Shown here piece after piece: positions 12,168-27,800 of a DNA stretch of 64,000 bases (positions are counted from its first letter, which is position 1; each line of letters starts with the position of its first letter). The translations under genes were made by a program, and so were the position numbers. The DNA comes from Colletes latitarsis (Eukaryota; Arthropoda; Insecta; Hymenoptera; Colletidae), in contig NC_135134.1 of NCBI RefSeq assembly GCF_051014445.1, positions 30,693,672 through 30,757,671 of the forward strand, written 5' to 3'. The notes below the pieces were generated by a model. That model did not search any database, had not been told where the DNA came from, and saw only the letters and a list, made by a program, of their open reading frames with translations.

Positions 12168-15100
12168 GGCTTATACTTTCGCCATTTTCGCAAACTTGTT
12201 GGCCAGATCCTGGGTATTTTCCGTGTTTGAAACAGGTAGTAATGTGGTACCACACTGAAGCAGTCAATTAAACCTGGTTTCGATCAATATTTTAGAGGAT
12301 AACGCCGGTTAGGTCTGGGTTAGGTCTGGGTTATGCCCGCATCTGGCTCATGATTTTGCCTTCTTCGCATACTTGTTGGCCAGATCCTGGGTTTTTTTCG
12401 TGTTTGAATCACGTAGTAATGTGGTAACACACTGAAGCAGTCAATTAAACCTGGTTTCGATCAATATTTCAGAGGATAACACCGGTTAGGTCTGGGTTAG
12501 GTCTGTGTTATGCCCGCATCTGGCTCATGATTTTGCCTTCTTCGCATACTTGTTGGCCAGATCCTGGGTTTTTTTCGTGTTTGAATCACGTAGTAATGTG
12601 GTAATACACTGAAGCAGTCAATTAAACCTGGTTTCGATCAATATTTTAGAGGATAACACCGGTTAGGTCTGGGTTAGGTCTGGGTTATGCCCGCATCTGG
12701 CTCATGATTTTGCCTTCTTCGCATACTTGTTGGTCAGATCCTGGTTTTTTTTCGTGTTTGAATCACGTAGTAATGTGGTGACACATTGAAGCAGTCAATT
12801 AAACCTGGTTTCGATCAATATTATAGAGGATAACACCGGTTAGGCCTGGGTTAGGTCTGGGTTATGCCCGCATCTGGCTCATGATTTTGCCTTCATCGCA
12901 TACTTGTTGGCCAGATCCTGGGTTTTTTTCGTGTTTGAATCACGTAGTAATGTGGTAACACACTGAAGCAGTCAATTAAACCTGGTTTCGATCAATATTT
13001 CAGAGGATAACACCGGTTAGGTCTGGGTTAGGTCTGGGTTATGCCCGCATCTGGCTCATGATTTTACCTTCATCGCATACTTGTTGGCCAGATCCTGGGT
13101 TTTTTCCGTGTTTGAATCACGTAGTAATGTGGTAACTCACTGAAGCAGTCAATTAAACCTGGTTTCGATCAATATTTCAGAGGATAACACTGGTTAGGTC
13201 TGGGTTAGGTCTGGGTTATGCCCGCATCTGGCTCATGATTTTGCCTTCTTCGCATACTTGTTGGCCAGATCCTGGGTATTTTCCGTGTTTGAATCACGTA
13301 GTAATGTGGTAACACACTGAAGCAGTCAATTAAACCTGGTTTCGATCAATATTCCAGAGGATAACACCGGTTAGGTCTGGGTTAGGTCTGGGTTATGCCC
13401 CCATCTGGCTCATGATTTTGCCTTCTTCGCATACTTGTTGGCCAGATCCTGGGTTTTTTTCGTGTTTGAATCACGTAGTAATGTGGTAACACACTGAAGC
13501 AGTCAATTAAACCTGGTTTCGATCAATATTTTAGAGGATAACACCGGTTAGGTCTGGGTTAGGTCTGGGTTATGCCCGCATCTGGCTCATGATTTTGCCT
13601 TCTTCGCATACTTGTTGGCCAGATCCTGGGTTTTTTTCGTGTTTGAATCACGTAGTAATGTGGTAACACACTGAAGCAGTCAATTAAACCTGGTTTCGAT
13701 CAATATTTTAGAGGATAACACCGGTTAGGTCTGGGTTAGGTCTGGGTTATGCCCGCATCTGGCTCATGATTTTGCCTTCTTCGCATACTTGTTGGCCAGA
13801 TCCTGGGTTTTTTTCGTGTTTGAATCACGCAGGAATGTGGTAACACACTGGAGCAGTCAATTAAACCTGGTTTCGATCAATATTTTAGAGGATAACACCG
13901 GTTAGGTCTGGGTTAGGTCTGGGTTATGCCCGCATCTGGCTCATGATTTTGCCTTCTTCGCATACTTGTTGGCCAGATCCTGGGTATTTTCCGTGTTTGA
14001 ATCACGTAGTAATGTGGTAACACACTGAAGCAGTCAATTAAACCTGGTTTCGATCAATATTCCAGAGGATAACACCGGTTAGGTCTGGGTTAGGTCTGGG
14101 TTATGCCCCCATCTGGCTCATGATTTTGCCTTCTTCGCATACTTGTTGGCCAGATCCTGGGTTTTTTTCGTGTTTGAATCACGTAGTAATGTGGTAACAC
14201 ACTGAAGCAGTCAATTAAACCTGGTTTCGATCAATATTTTAGAGGATAACACCGGTTAGGTCTGGGTTAGGTCTGGGTTATGCCCGCATCTGGCTCATGA
14301 TTTTGCCTTCTTCGCATACTTGTTGGCCAGATCCTGGGTTTTTTTCGTGTTTGAATCACGTAGTAATGTGGTAACACACTGAAGCAGTCAATTAAACCTG
14401 GTTTCGATCAATATTTTAGAGGATAACACCGGTTAGGTCTGGGTTAGGTCTGGGTTACGCCCGCATCTGGCTCATGATTTTGCCTTCATCGCATACTTGT
14501 TGGCCAGATCCTGGGTTTTTTCCGTGTTTGAATCACGTAGTAATGTGGTAACACACTGAAGCAGTCAATTAAACCTGGTTTCGATCAATATTTCAGAGGA
14601 TAACGCCGGTTAGGTCTGGGTTAGGTCTGGGAAATGCGCGCATCTGGCTCATGATTTTGCCTTCTTCGCATACTTGTTGGCCAGATCCTGGGTATTTTCC
14701 GCGTTTGAATCAGGTAGTAATGTGGTAACACACTGAAGCAGTCAATTAAACCTGGTTTCGATCAATATTTCAGAGGATAACACCGGTTAGGTCTGGGTTA
14801 GGTCTGTGTTATGCCCGCATCTGGCTCATGATTTTGCCTTCTTCGCATACTTGTTGGCCAGATCCTGGGTTTTTTTCGTGTTTGAATCACGTAGTAATGT
14901 GGTAATACACTGAAGCAGTCAATTAAACCTGGTTTCGATCAAAATTTTAGAGGATAACACCGGTTAGGTCTGGGTTAGGTCTGGGTTATGCCCGCATCTG
15001 GCTCATGATTTTGCCTTCTTCGCATACTTGTTGGCCAGATCCTGGGTTTTTTTCGTGTTTGAATCACGTAGTAATGTGGTGACACACTGAAGCAGTCAAT

Positions 15101-18100
15101 TAAACCTGGTTTCGATCAATATTTTAGAGGATAACACCGGTTAGGCCTGGGTTAGGTCTGGGTTATGCCCGCATCTGGCTCATGATTTTGCCTTCATCGC
15201 ATACTTGTTGGCCAGATCCTGGGTTTTTTTCGTGTTTGAATCACGTAGTAATGTGGTAACACACTGAAGCAGTCAATTGAACCTGGTTTCGATCAATATT
15301 TTAGAGGATAACACCGGATAGGTCTGGGTTAGGTTTGGGTTATGCCCGCATCTGGCTCATGATTTTGCCTTCATCGCATACTTGTTGGCCAGATCCTGGG
15401 TTTTTTCCGTGTTTGAATCACGTAGTAATGTGGTAACTCACTGAAGCAGTCAATTAAACCTGGTTTCGATCAATATTTCAGAGGATAACACCGGTTAGGT
15501 CTGGGTTAGGTCTGGGTTATGCCCGCATCTGGCTCATGATTTTGCCTTCTTCGCATACTTGTTGGCCAGATCCTGGGTTTTTTTCGTGTTTGAATCACGT
15601 AGGAATGTGGTAACACACTGAAGCAGTCAATTAAACCTGGTTTCGATCAATATTTCAGAGGATAACACCGGTTAGGCCTGGGTTAGGTCTGGGTTATGCC
15701 CGCATCTGGCTCATGATTTTGCCTTCTTCGCATACTTGTTGGCCAGATCCTGGGTTTTTTTCGTGTTTGAATCACGTAGGAATGTGGTAACACACAGAAG
15801 CAGTCAATTAAACCTGGTTTCGATCAATATTTTAGAGGATAACACCGGCTAGGTCTGGGTTAGGTCTGGGTTATGCCCGCATCTGGCTCATGATTTTGCC
15901 TTCATCGCATACTTGTTGACCAGATCCGGGGTTTTTTCCGTGTTTGAATCACGTAGTAATGTGGTAACTCACTGACGCAGTCAATTAAACCTGGTTTCGA
16001 TCAATATTTCAGAGGATAACACCGGTTAGGTCTGGGTTAGGTCTGGGTTATGCCCGCATCTGGCTCATGATTTTGCCTTCTTCGCATACTTGTTGGCCAG
16101 ATGCTGGGTTTTTTTCGTGTTTGAGTCACGTAGTAATGTGGTAACACTCTGAAGCAGTCAAATAAACCTGGTTTCGATCAATATTTTAGAGGATAACACC
16201 GGTTAGGTCTGGGTTAGGTCTGGGTTATGCCCGCATCTGGCTCATGATTTTGCCTTCTTCGCATACTTGTTGGCCAGATCCTGGGTATTTTCCGTGTTTG
16301 AATCACGTAGTAATGTGGTAATACACTGAAGCAGTCAATTAAACCTGGTTTCGATCAATATTTTAGAGGATAACACCGGTTAGGTCTGGGTTAGGTCTGG
16401 GTTATGCCCGCATCTGGCTCATGATTTTGCCTTCTTCGCATACTTGTTGGCCAGATCCTGGGTATTTTCCGTGTTTGAATCACGTAGTAATGTGGTAACA
16501 CACTGAAGCAGTCAATTAAACCTGGTTTCGATCAATATTTTAGAGGATAACACCGGTTAGGTCTGGGTTAGGTTTGGGGTATGCGCGCATCTGGCTTATG
16601 CTTTCGCATTCTCCGCATACTTGTTGGCCAGATCCTGGGTTTTTTCCGAGTTTGAATCACGTAGTAATGTTGTACCACACTGAGGCAGTCAATTAAACCT
16701 GGATTCGGACAGTATTTCAGAGGATAACACCGGTTAGGTCTGGGTTAGGTCTGGGAAATGCGCGCATCTGGCTTATTCTTTCGCATTCTCCGCATACTTG
16801 TTGGCCAGATCCTGGGTATTTTCCGTGTTTGAAACACGTAGTAATGTGGTAACACACTGAAGCAGTCAATTAAACCTGGTTTCGATCAATATTTTAGAGG
16901 ATAACACCGGTTAGGTCTGGGTTAGGTCTGGGTTATGCCCGCATCTGGCTCATGATTTTGCCTTCATCGCATACTTGTTGGCCAGATCCTGGGTTTTTTC
17001 CGTGTGTGAATCACGTAGTAATGTGGTAACTCACTGAAGCAGTCAGTTAAACCTGGTTTCGATCAATATTTCAGAGGATAACACCGGTTAGGTCTGGGTT
17101 AGGTCTGGGTTATGCCCGCATCTGGCTCATGATTTTGCCTTCTTCGCATACTTGTTGGCCAGATCCTGGGTTTTTTTCGTGTTTGAATCACGTAGGAATG
17201 TGGTAACACACTGAAGCAGTCAATTAAACCTGGTTTCGATCAATATTTTAGAGGATAACACCGGTTAGGTCTGGGTTAGGTCTGGGTTATGCACGCATCT
17301 GGCTCATGATTTTGCCTTCTTCGCATACTTGTTGGCCAGATCCTGGGTTTTTTTCGTGTTTGAATCACGTAGTAATGTGGTAATACACTGAAGCAGTCAA
17401 TTAAACCTGGTTTCGATCAATATTTTAGAGGATAACACCGGTTAGGTCTGGGTTAGGTCTGGGTTATGCCCGCATCTGGCTCATGATTTTGCCTTCTTCG
17501 CATACTTGTTGGCCAGATCCTGGGTTTTTTTCGTGTTTGAATCACGTAGTAATGTGGTAATACACTGAAGCAGTCAATTAAACCTGGTTTCGATCAATAT
17601 TTCAGAGGATAACACCGGTTAGGTCTGGGTTAGGTCTGGGAAATGCGCGCATCTGGCTTATACTTTCGCCTTCTTCGCATACTTGTTGGCCAGATCCTGG
17701 GTTTTTTTCGTGTTTCAATCACGTAGGAATGTGGTAACACACTGAAGCAGTCAATTAAACCTGGTTTCGATCAATATTTTAGAGGATAACACCGGTTAGG
17801 TCTGGGTTAGGTCTGGGTTATGCCCGCATCTGGCTCATGATTTTGCCTTCTTCGCATACTTGTTGGCCAGATCCTGGGTTTTTTTCGTGTTTGAATCACG
17901 TAGTAATGTGGTAACACACTGAAGCAGTCAATTAAACCTGGTTTCGATCAATATTTTAGAGGATAACACCGGTTAGGTCTGGGTTAGGTCTGGGTTATGC
18001 CCGCATCTGGCTCATGATTTTGCCTTCATCGCATACTTGTTGGCCAGATCCTGGGTTTTTTCAGTGCTTGAATCACGTAGTAATGTGGTAACTCACTGAA

Positions 18101-18852
18101 GCAGTCAATTAAACCTGGTTTCGATCAATATTTCAGAGGATAACACCGGTTAGGTCTGGGTTAGGTCTGGGTTATGCCCGCATCTGGCTCATGATTTTGC
18201 CTTCTTCGCATACTTGTTGGCCAGATCCTGGGTTTTTTTCGTGTTTGAATCACGTAGTAATGTGGTAACACACTGAAGCAGTCAATTAAACCTGGTTTCG
18301 ATCAATATTTCAGAGGATAACACCGGTTAGGTCTGGGTTAGGTCTGGGAAATGCGCGCATCTGGCTTATTCTTTCGCATTCCTCGCATACTTGTTGGCCA
18401 GATCCTGGGTATTTTCCGTGTTTGAAACACGTAGTAATGTGGTAACACACTGAACCAGTCAATTAAACCTGGTTTGGATCAATATTTCAGAGTATAACAC
18501 CGGTTAGGTCTGGGTTAGGTCTGGGAAATGCGCGCATCTGGCTTATTCTTTCGCATTCTTCGCATACTTGTTGGCCAGATCCTGGGTATTTTCCGTGTTT
18601 GAAACACGTAGTAATGTGGTAACACACTGAAGCAGTCAATTAAACCTGGTTTCGATCAATATTTTAGAGGATAACGCCGGTTAGGTCTGGGTTAGGTCTG
18701 GGTTATGCCCGCATCTGGCTCATGATTTTGCCTTCTTCGCATACTTGTTGGCCAGATCTTGGGTTTTTTTCGTGTTTGAATCACGTAGTAATGTGGTAAC
18801 ACACTGAAGCAGTCAATTAAACCTGGTTTCGATCAATATTTTAGAGGATAAC

Positions 18853-21800
18853 ACCGGTTAGGTCTGGGTTAGGTCTGGGTTATGCCCGCATCTGGCTCAT
18901 GATTTTGCCTTCATCGCATACTTGTTGGCCAGATCCTGGGTTTTTTCCGTGTTTGAATCACGTAGTAATGTGGTAACACACTGAAGCAGTCAATTAAACC
19001 TGGTTTCGATCAATATTTCAGAGGATAACGCCGGTTAGGTCTGGGTTAGGTCTGGGAAATGCGCGCATCTGGCTCATGATTTTGCCTTCTTCGCATACTT
19101 GTTGGCCAGATCCTGGGTATTTTCCGTGTTTGAATCACGTAGGAATGTGGTAACACACTGAAGCAGACAATTAAACCTGGTTTCGATCAATATTTTAGAG
19201 GATAACACCGGTTAGGTCTGGGTTCGGTCTGGGATTTGCGCGCATATGGCTTATACTTTCGCCTTTTTCGCAAACTTGTTGGCCAGATCCTGGGTATTTT
19301 CCGTGTTTGAATCACGCAGGAATGTGGTAACACACTGGAGCAGTCAATTATACCTGGTTTCGATCAATATTTTAGAGGATAACACCGGTTAGGTCTGGGT
19401 TAGGTCTGGGTTATGCCCGCATCTGACTCATGATTTTGCCTTCTTCGCATACTTGTTGGCCAGATCCTGGGTATTTTCCGTGTTTGAATCACGTAGTAAT
19501 GTGGTAACACACTGAAGCAGTCAATTAAACCTGGTTTCGATCAATATTCCAGAGGATAACACCGGTTAGGTCTGGGTTAGGTCTGGGTTATGCCCCCATC
19601 TGGCTCATGATTTTGCCTTCTTCGCATACTTGTTGGCCAGATCCTGGGTTTTTTTCGTGTTTGAATCACGTAGTAATGTGGTAACACACTGAAGCAGTCA
19701 ATTAAACCTGGTTTCGATCAATATTTTAGAGGATAACACCGGTTAGGTCTGGGTTAGGTCTGGGTTATGCCCGCATCTGGCTCATGATTTTGCCTTCTTC
19801 GCATACTTGTTGGCCAGATCCTGGGTTTTTTTCGTGTTTGAATCACGTAGTAATGTGGTAACACACTGAAGCAGTCAATTAAACCTGGTTTCGATCAATA
19901 TTTTAGAGGATAACACCGGTTAGGTCTGGGTTAGGTCTGGGTTACGCCCGCATCTGGCTCATGATTTTGCCTTCATCGCATACTTGTTGGCCAGATCCTG
20001 GGTTTTTTCCGTGTTTGAATCACGTAGTAATGTGGTAACACACTGAAGCAGTCAATTAAACCTGGTTTCGATCAATATTTCAGAGGATAACGCCGGTTAG
20101 ATCTGGGTTAGGTCTGGGAAATGCGCGCATCTGGCTCATGATTTTGCCTTCTTCGCATACTTGTTGGCCAGATCCTGGGTATTTTCCGCGTTTGAATCAG
20201 GTAGTAATGTGGTAACACACTGAAGCAGTCAATTAAACCTGGTTTCGATCAATATTTCAGAGGATAACACCGGTTAGGTCTGGGTTAGGTCTGTGTTATG
20301 CCCGCATCTGGCTCATGATTTTGCCTTCTTCGCATACTTGTTGGCCAGATCCTGGGTTTTTTTCGTGTTTGAATCACGTAGTAATGTGGTAATACACTGA
20401 AGCAGTCAATTAAACCTGGTTTCGATCAATATTTTAGAGGATAACACCGGTTAGGTCTGGGTTAGGTCTGGGTTATGCCCGCATCTGGCTCATGATTTTG
20501 CCTTCTTCGCATACTTGTTGGCCAGATCCTAGGTTTTTTTCGTGTTTGAATCACGTAGTAATGTGGTGACACACTGAAGCAGTCAATTAAACCTGGTTTC
20601 GATCAATATTTTAGAGGATAACACCGGTTAGGCCTGGGTTAGGTCTGGGTTATGCCCGCATCTGGCTCATGATTTTGCCTTCATCGCATACTTGTTGGCC
20701 AGATCCTGGGTTTTTTTCGTGTTTGAATCACGTAGTAATGTGGTAACACACTGAAGCAGTCAATTGAACCTGGTTTCGATCAATATTTTAGAGGATAACA
20801 CCGGATAGGTCTGGGTTAGGTCTGGGTTATGCCCGCATCTGGCTCATGATTTTGCCTTCATCGCATACTTGTTGGCCAGATCCTGGGTTTTTTCCGTGTT
20901 TGAATCACGTAGTAATGTGGTAACTCACTGAAGCAGTCAATTAAACCTGGTTTCGATCAATATTTCAGAGGATAACACCGGTTAGGTCTGGGTTAGGTCT
21001 GGGTTATGCCCGCATCTGGCTCATGATTTTGCCTTCTTCGCATACTTGTTGGCCAGATCCTGGGTTTTTTTCGTGTTTGAATCACGTAGGAATGTGGTAA
21101 CACACTGAAGCAGTCAATTAAACCTGGTTTCGATCAATATTTCAGAGGATAACACCGGTTAGGCCTGGGTTAGGTCTGGGTTATGCCCGCATCTGGCTCA
21201 TGATTTTGCCTTCTTCGCATACTTGTTGGCCAGATCCTGGGTTTTTTTCGTGTTTGAATCACGTAGGAATGTGGTAACACACAGAAGCAGTCAATTAAAC
21301 CTGGTTTCGATCAATATTTTAGAGGATAACACCGGCTAGGTCTGGGTTAGGTCTGGGTTATGCCCGCATCTGGCGCATGATTTTGCCTTCATCGCATACT
21401 TGTTGTTCAGATCCGGGGTTTTTTCCGTGTTTGAATCACGTAGTAATGTGGTAACTCACTGACGCAGTCAATTAAACCTGGTTTCGATCAATATTTCAGA
21501 GGATAACACCGGTTAGGTCTGGGTTAGGTCTGGGTTATGCCCGCATCTGGCTCATGATTTTGCCTTCTTCGCATACTTGTTGGCCAGATGCTGGGTTTTT
21601 TTCGTGTTTGAGTCTCGTAGTAATGTGGTAACACACTGAAGCAGTCAAATAAACCTGGTTTCGATCAATATTTTAGAGGAAAACACCGGTTAGGTCTGGG
21701 TTAGGTCTGGGTTATGCCCGCATCTGGCTCATGATTTTGCCTTCTTCGCATACTTGTTGGCCAGATCCTGGGTATTTTCCGTGTTTGAATCACGTAGTAA

Positions 21801-24800
21801 TGTGGTAATACACTGAAGCAGTCAATTAAACCTGGTTTCGATCAATATTTTAGAGGATAACACCGGTTAGGTCTGGGTTAGGTCTGGGTTATGCCCGCAT
21901 CTGGCTCATGATTTTGCCTTCTTCGCATACTTGTTGGCCAGATCCTGGGTATTTTCCGTGTTTGAATCACGTAGTAATGTGGTAACACACTGAAGCAGTC
22001 AATTAAACCTGGTTTCGATCAATATTTTAGAGGATAACACCGGTTAGGTCTGGGTTAGGTTTGGGATATGCGCGCATCTGGCTTATGCTTTCGCATTCTC
22101 CGCATACTTGTTGGCCAGATCCAGGGTTTTTTCCGTGTTTGAATCACGTAGTAATGTTGTACCACACTGAGGCAGTCAATTAAACCTGGATTCGGACAGT
22201 ATTTCAGAGGATAACACCGGTTAGGTCTGGGTTAGGTCTGGGAAATGCGCGCATCTGGCTTATTCTTTCGCATTCTCCGCATACTTGTTGGCCAGATCCT
22301 GGGTATTTTCCGTGTTTGAAACACGTAGTAATGTGGTAACACACTGAAGCAGTCAATTAAACCTGGTTTCGATCAATACTTTAGAGGATAACACCGGTTA
22401 GGTCTGGGTTAGGTCTGGGTTATGCCCGCATCTGGCTCATGATTTTGCCTTCATCGCATACTTGTTGGCCAGATCCTGGGTTTTTTCCGTGTGTGAATCA
22501 CGTAGTAATGTGGTAACTCACTGAAGCAGTCAGTTAAACCTGGTTTCGATCAATATTTCAGAGGATAACACCGGTTAGGTCTGGGTTAGGTCTGGGTTAT
22601 GCCCGCATCTGGCTCATGATTTTGCCTTCTTCGCATACTTGTTGGCCAGATCCTGGGTTTTTTTCGTGTTTGAATCACGTAGGAATGTGGTAACACACTG
22701 AAGCAGTCAATTAAACCTGGTTTCGATCAATATTTTAGAGGATAACACCGGTTAGGTCTGGGTTAGGTCTGGGTTATGCACGCATCTGGCTCATGATTTT
22801 GCCTTCTTCGCATACTTGTTGGCCAGATCCTGGGTTTTTGTCGTGTTTGAATCACGTAGTAATGTGGTAATACACTGAAGCAGTCAATTAAACCTGGTTT
22901 CGATCAATATTTTAGAGGATAACACCGGTTAGGTCTGGGTTAGGTCTGGGTTATGCCCGCATCTGGCTCATGATTTTGCCTTCTTCGCATACTTGTTGGC
23001 CAGATCCTGGGTTTTTTTCGTGTTTGAATCACGTAGTAATGTGGTAATACACTGAAGCAGTCAATTAAACCTGGTTTCGATCAATAATTCAGAGGATAAC
23101 ACCGGTTAGGTCTGGGTTAGGTCTGGGAAATGCGCGCATCTGGCTTATACTTTCGCCTTCTTCGCATACTTGTTGGCCAGATCCTGGGTTTTTTTCGTGT
23201 TTCAATCACGTAGGAATGTGGTAACACACTGAAGCAGTCAATTAAACCTGGTTTCGATCAATATTTTAGAGGATAACACCGGTTAGGTCTGGGTTAGGTC
23301 TGGGTTATGCCCGCATCTGGCTCATGATTTTGCCTTCTTCGCATACTTGTTGGCCAGATCCTGGGTTTTTTTCGTGTTTGAATCACGTAGTAATGTGGTA
23401 ACACACTGAAGCAGTCAATTAAACCTGGTTTCGATCAATATTTTAGAGGATAACACCGGTTAGGTCTGGGTTAGGTCTGGGTTATGCCCGCATCTGGCTC
23501 ATGATTTTGCCTTCATCGCATACTTGTTGGCCAGATCCTGGGTTTTTTCAGTGCTTGAATCACGTAGTAATGTGGTAACTCACTGAAGCAGTCAATTAAA
23601 CCTGGTTTCGATCAATATTTCAGAGGATAACACCGGTTAGGTCTGGGTTAGGTCTGGGTTATGCCCGCATCTGGCTCATGATTTTGCCTTCTTCGCATAC
23701 TTGTTGGCCAGATCCTGGGTTTTTTTCGTGTTTGAATCACGTAGTAATGTGGTAACACACTGAAGCAGTCAATTAAACCTGGTTTCGATCAATATTTCAG
23801 AGGATAACACCGGTTAGGTCTGGGTTAGGTCTGGGAAATGCGCGCATCTGGCTTATTCTTTCGCATTCTTCGCATACTTGTTGGCCAGATCCTGGGTATT
23901 TTCCGTGTTTGAAACACGTAGTAATGTGGTAACACACTGAACCAGTCAATTAAACCTGGTTTGGATCAATATTTCAGAGGATAACACCGGTTAGGTCTGG
24001 GTTAGGTCTGGGAAATGCGCGCATCTGGCTTATTCTTTCGCATTCTTCGCATACTTGTTGGCCAGATCCTGGGTATTTTCCGTGTTTGAAACACGTAGTA
24101 ATGTGGTAACACACTGAAGCAGTCAATTAAACCTGGTTTCGATCAATATTTTAGAGGATAACGCCGGTTAGGTCTGGGTTAGGTCTGGGTTATGCCCGCA
24201 TCTGGCTCATGATTTTGCCTTCTTCGCATACTTGTTGGCCAGATCTTGGGTTTTTTTCGTGTTTGAATCACGTAGTAATGTGGTAACACACTGAAGCAGT
24301 CAATTAAACCTGGTTTCGATCAATATTTTAGAGGATAACACCGGTTAGGTCTGGGTTAGGTCTGGGTTATGCCCGCATCTGGCTCATGATTTTGCCTTCA
24401 TCGCATACTTGTTGGCCAGATCCTGGGTTTTTTCCGTGTTTGAATCACGTAGTAATGTGGTAACACACTGAAGCAGTCAATTAAACCTGGTTTCGATCAA
24501 TATTTCAGAGGATAACGCCGGTTAGGTCTGGGTTAGGTCTGGGAAATGCGCGCATCTGGCTCATGATTTTGCCTTCTTCGCATACTTGTTGGCCAGATCC
24601 TGGGTATTTTCCGTGTTTGAATCACGTAGTAATGTGGTAACACACTGAAGCAGTCAATTAAACCTGGTTTCGATCAATATTTCAGAGGATAACACCGGTT
24701 AGGTCTGGGTAAGGTCTGGGTTATGCCCGCATCTGGCTCATGATTTTGCCTTCTTCGCATACTTGTTGGCCAGATCCTGGGTTTTTTTCGTGTTTGAATC

Positions 24801-27800
24801 ACGTAGTAATGTGGTAATACACTGAAGCAGTTAATTAAACCTGGTTTCGATCAATATTTTAGAGGATAACACCGGTTAGGTCTGGGTTAGGTCTGGGTTA
24901 TGCCCGCATCTGGCTCATGATTTTGCCTTCTTCGCATACTTGTTGGCCAGATCCTGGGTTTTTTTCGTGTTTGAATCACGTAGTAGTGTGGTAACACACT
25001 GAAGCAGTCAATTAAACCTGGTTTCGATCAATATTTTAGAGGATAACACCGGTTAGGTCTGGGTTAGGTCTGGGTTATGCCCGCATCTGGCTCATGATTT
25101 TGCCTTCATCGCATACTTGTTGGCCAGATCCTGGGTTTTTTTCGGGTTTGAATCACGTAGTAATGTGGTACCACACAGAAACAGTCCACTGAACCTGGAT
25201 TCGGACAGTATTTAGGAGGATAACACCGGTTAGGTCTGGGTTAGGTCCGGGATATGCGCGCAAATGGCTCATGATTTTGCCTTCATCGCATACTTGTTGG
25301 CCAGATCCTGGGTTTTTTCAGTGTTTGAATCACGTAGTAATGTGGTAACTCACTGAAGCAGTCAATTAAACCTGGTTTCGATCAATATTTCAGAGGATAA
25401 CACCGGTTAGGTCTGGGTTAGGTCTGGGTTATGCCCGCATCTGGCTCATGATTTTGCCTTCTTCGCATACTTGTTGGCCAGATCCTGGGTTCTTTTCGTG
25501 TTTGAATCACGTAGGAATGTGGTAACACACTGAAGCAGTCAATTAAACCTGGTTTCGATCAATATTTTAGAGGATAACATCGGTTAGGTCTGGGTTTGGT
25601 CTGGGATATGCGCGCATCAGACTTATACTTTCGCCTTCTTCGCATACTTGTTGGCCAGATCCTGGGTTTTTTTCGTGTTTGAATCACGTAGGAATGTGGT
25701 AACACACTGAAGCAGTCAATTAAACCTGGTTTCGATCAATATTTCAGAGGATAACACCGGTTAGGTCTGGGTTAGGTCTGGGAAATGCGCGCATCTGGCT
25801 CATGATTTTGCCTTCTTCGCATACTTGTTGGCCAGATCCTAGGTATTTTCCGTGTTTGAATCACGTAGTAATGTGGTAACACACTGAAGCAGTCAATTAA
25901 ACCCGGTTTCGATCAATATTTCAGAGGATAACACCGGTTAGGTCTGGGTTAGGTCTAGGAAATGCGCGCATCTGGCTTATTCTTTCGCATTCTTCGCATA
26001 CTTGTTGGCCAGATCCTGGGTATTTTCCGTGTTTGAATCACGTAGTAATGTGGTAACACACTGAAGCAGTCAATTAAACCTGGTTTCGATCAATATTTTA
26101 GAGGATAACACCGGTTAGGTCTGGGTTAGGTCTGGGTTATGCCCGCATCTGGCTCATGATTTTGCCTTCATCGCATACTTGTTGGCCAGATCCTGGGTTT
26201 TTTCCGTGTTTGAATCACGTAGTAATGTGGTAACACACTGAAGCAGTCAATTAAACCTGGTTTCGATCAATATTTTAGAGGATAACGCCGGTTAGGTCTG
26301 GGTTAGGTCTGGGTTATGCCCGCATCTGGCTCATGATTTTGCCTTCATCGCATACTTGTTGGCCAGATCCTGGGTTTTTTCCGTGTTTGAATCACGTAGT
26401 AATGTGGTAACACACTGAAGCAGTCAATTAAACCTGGTTTCGATCAATATTTCAGAGGATAACGCCGGTTAGGTCTGGGTTAGGTCTGGGAAATGCGCGC
26501 ATCTGGCTCATGATTTTGCCTTCTTCGCATACTTGTTGGCCAGATCCTGGGTATTTTCCGTGTTTGAATCACGTAGGAATGTGGTAACACACTGAAGCAG
26601 ACAATTAAACCTGGTTTCGATCAATATTTTAGAGGATAACACCGGTTAGGTCTGGGTTCGGTCTGGGATTTGCGCGCATATGGCTTATACTTTCGCCTTT
26701 TTCGCAAACTTGTTGGCCAGATCCTGGGTATTTTCCGTGTTTGAATCACGCAGGAATGTGGTAACACACTGGAGCAGTCAATTATACCTGGTTTCGATCA
26801 ATATTTTAGAGGATAACACCGGTTAGGTCTGGGTTAGGTCTGGGTTATGCCCGCATCTGACTCATGATTTTGCCTTCTTCGCATACTTGTTGGCCAGATC
26901 CTGGGTATTTTCCGTGTTTGAATCACGTAGTAATGTGGTAACACACTGAAGCAGTCAATTAAACCTGGTTTCGATCAATATTCCAGAGGATAACACCGGT
27001 TAGGTCTGGGTTAGGTCTGGGTTATGCCCCCATCTGGCTCATGATTTTGCCTTCTTCGCATACTTGTTGGCCAGATCCTGGGTTTTTTTCGTGTTTGAAT
27101 CACGTAGTAATGTGGTAACACACTGAAGCAGTCAATTAAACCTGGTTTCGATCAATATTTTAGAGGATAACACCGGTTAGGTCTGGGTTAGGTCTGGGTT
27201 ATGCCCGCATCTGGCTCATGATTTTGCCTTCTTCGCATACTTGTTGGCCAGATCCTGGGTTTTTTTCGTGTTTGAATCACGTAGTAATGTGGTAACACAC
27301 TGAAGCAGTCAATTAAACCTGGTTTCGATCAATATTTTAGAGGATAACACCGGTTAGGTCTGGGTTAGGTCTGGGTTACGCCCGCATCTGGCTCATGATT
27401 TTGCCTTCATCGCATACTTGTTGGCCAGATCCTGGGTTTTTTCCGTGTTTGAATCACGTAGTAATGTGGTAACACACTGAAGCAGTCAATTAAACCTGGT
27501 TTCGATCAATATTTCAGAGGATAACGCCGGTTAGGTCTGGGTTAGGTCTGGGAAATGCGCGCATCTGGCTCATGATTTTGCCTTCTTCGCATACTTGTTG
27601 GCCAGATCCTGGGTATTTTCCGCGTTTGAATCAGGTAGTAATGTGGTAACACACTGAAGCAGTCAATTAAACCTGGTTTCGATCAATATTTCAGAGGATA
27701 ACACCGGTTAGGTCTGGGTTAGGTCTGTGTTATGCCCGCATCTGGCTCATGATTTTGCCTTCTTCGCATACTTGTTGGCCAGATCCTGGGTTTTTTTCGT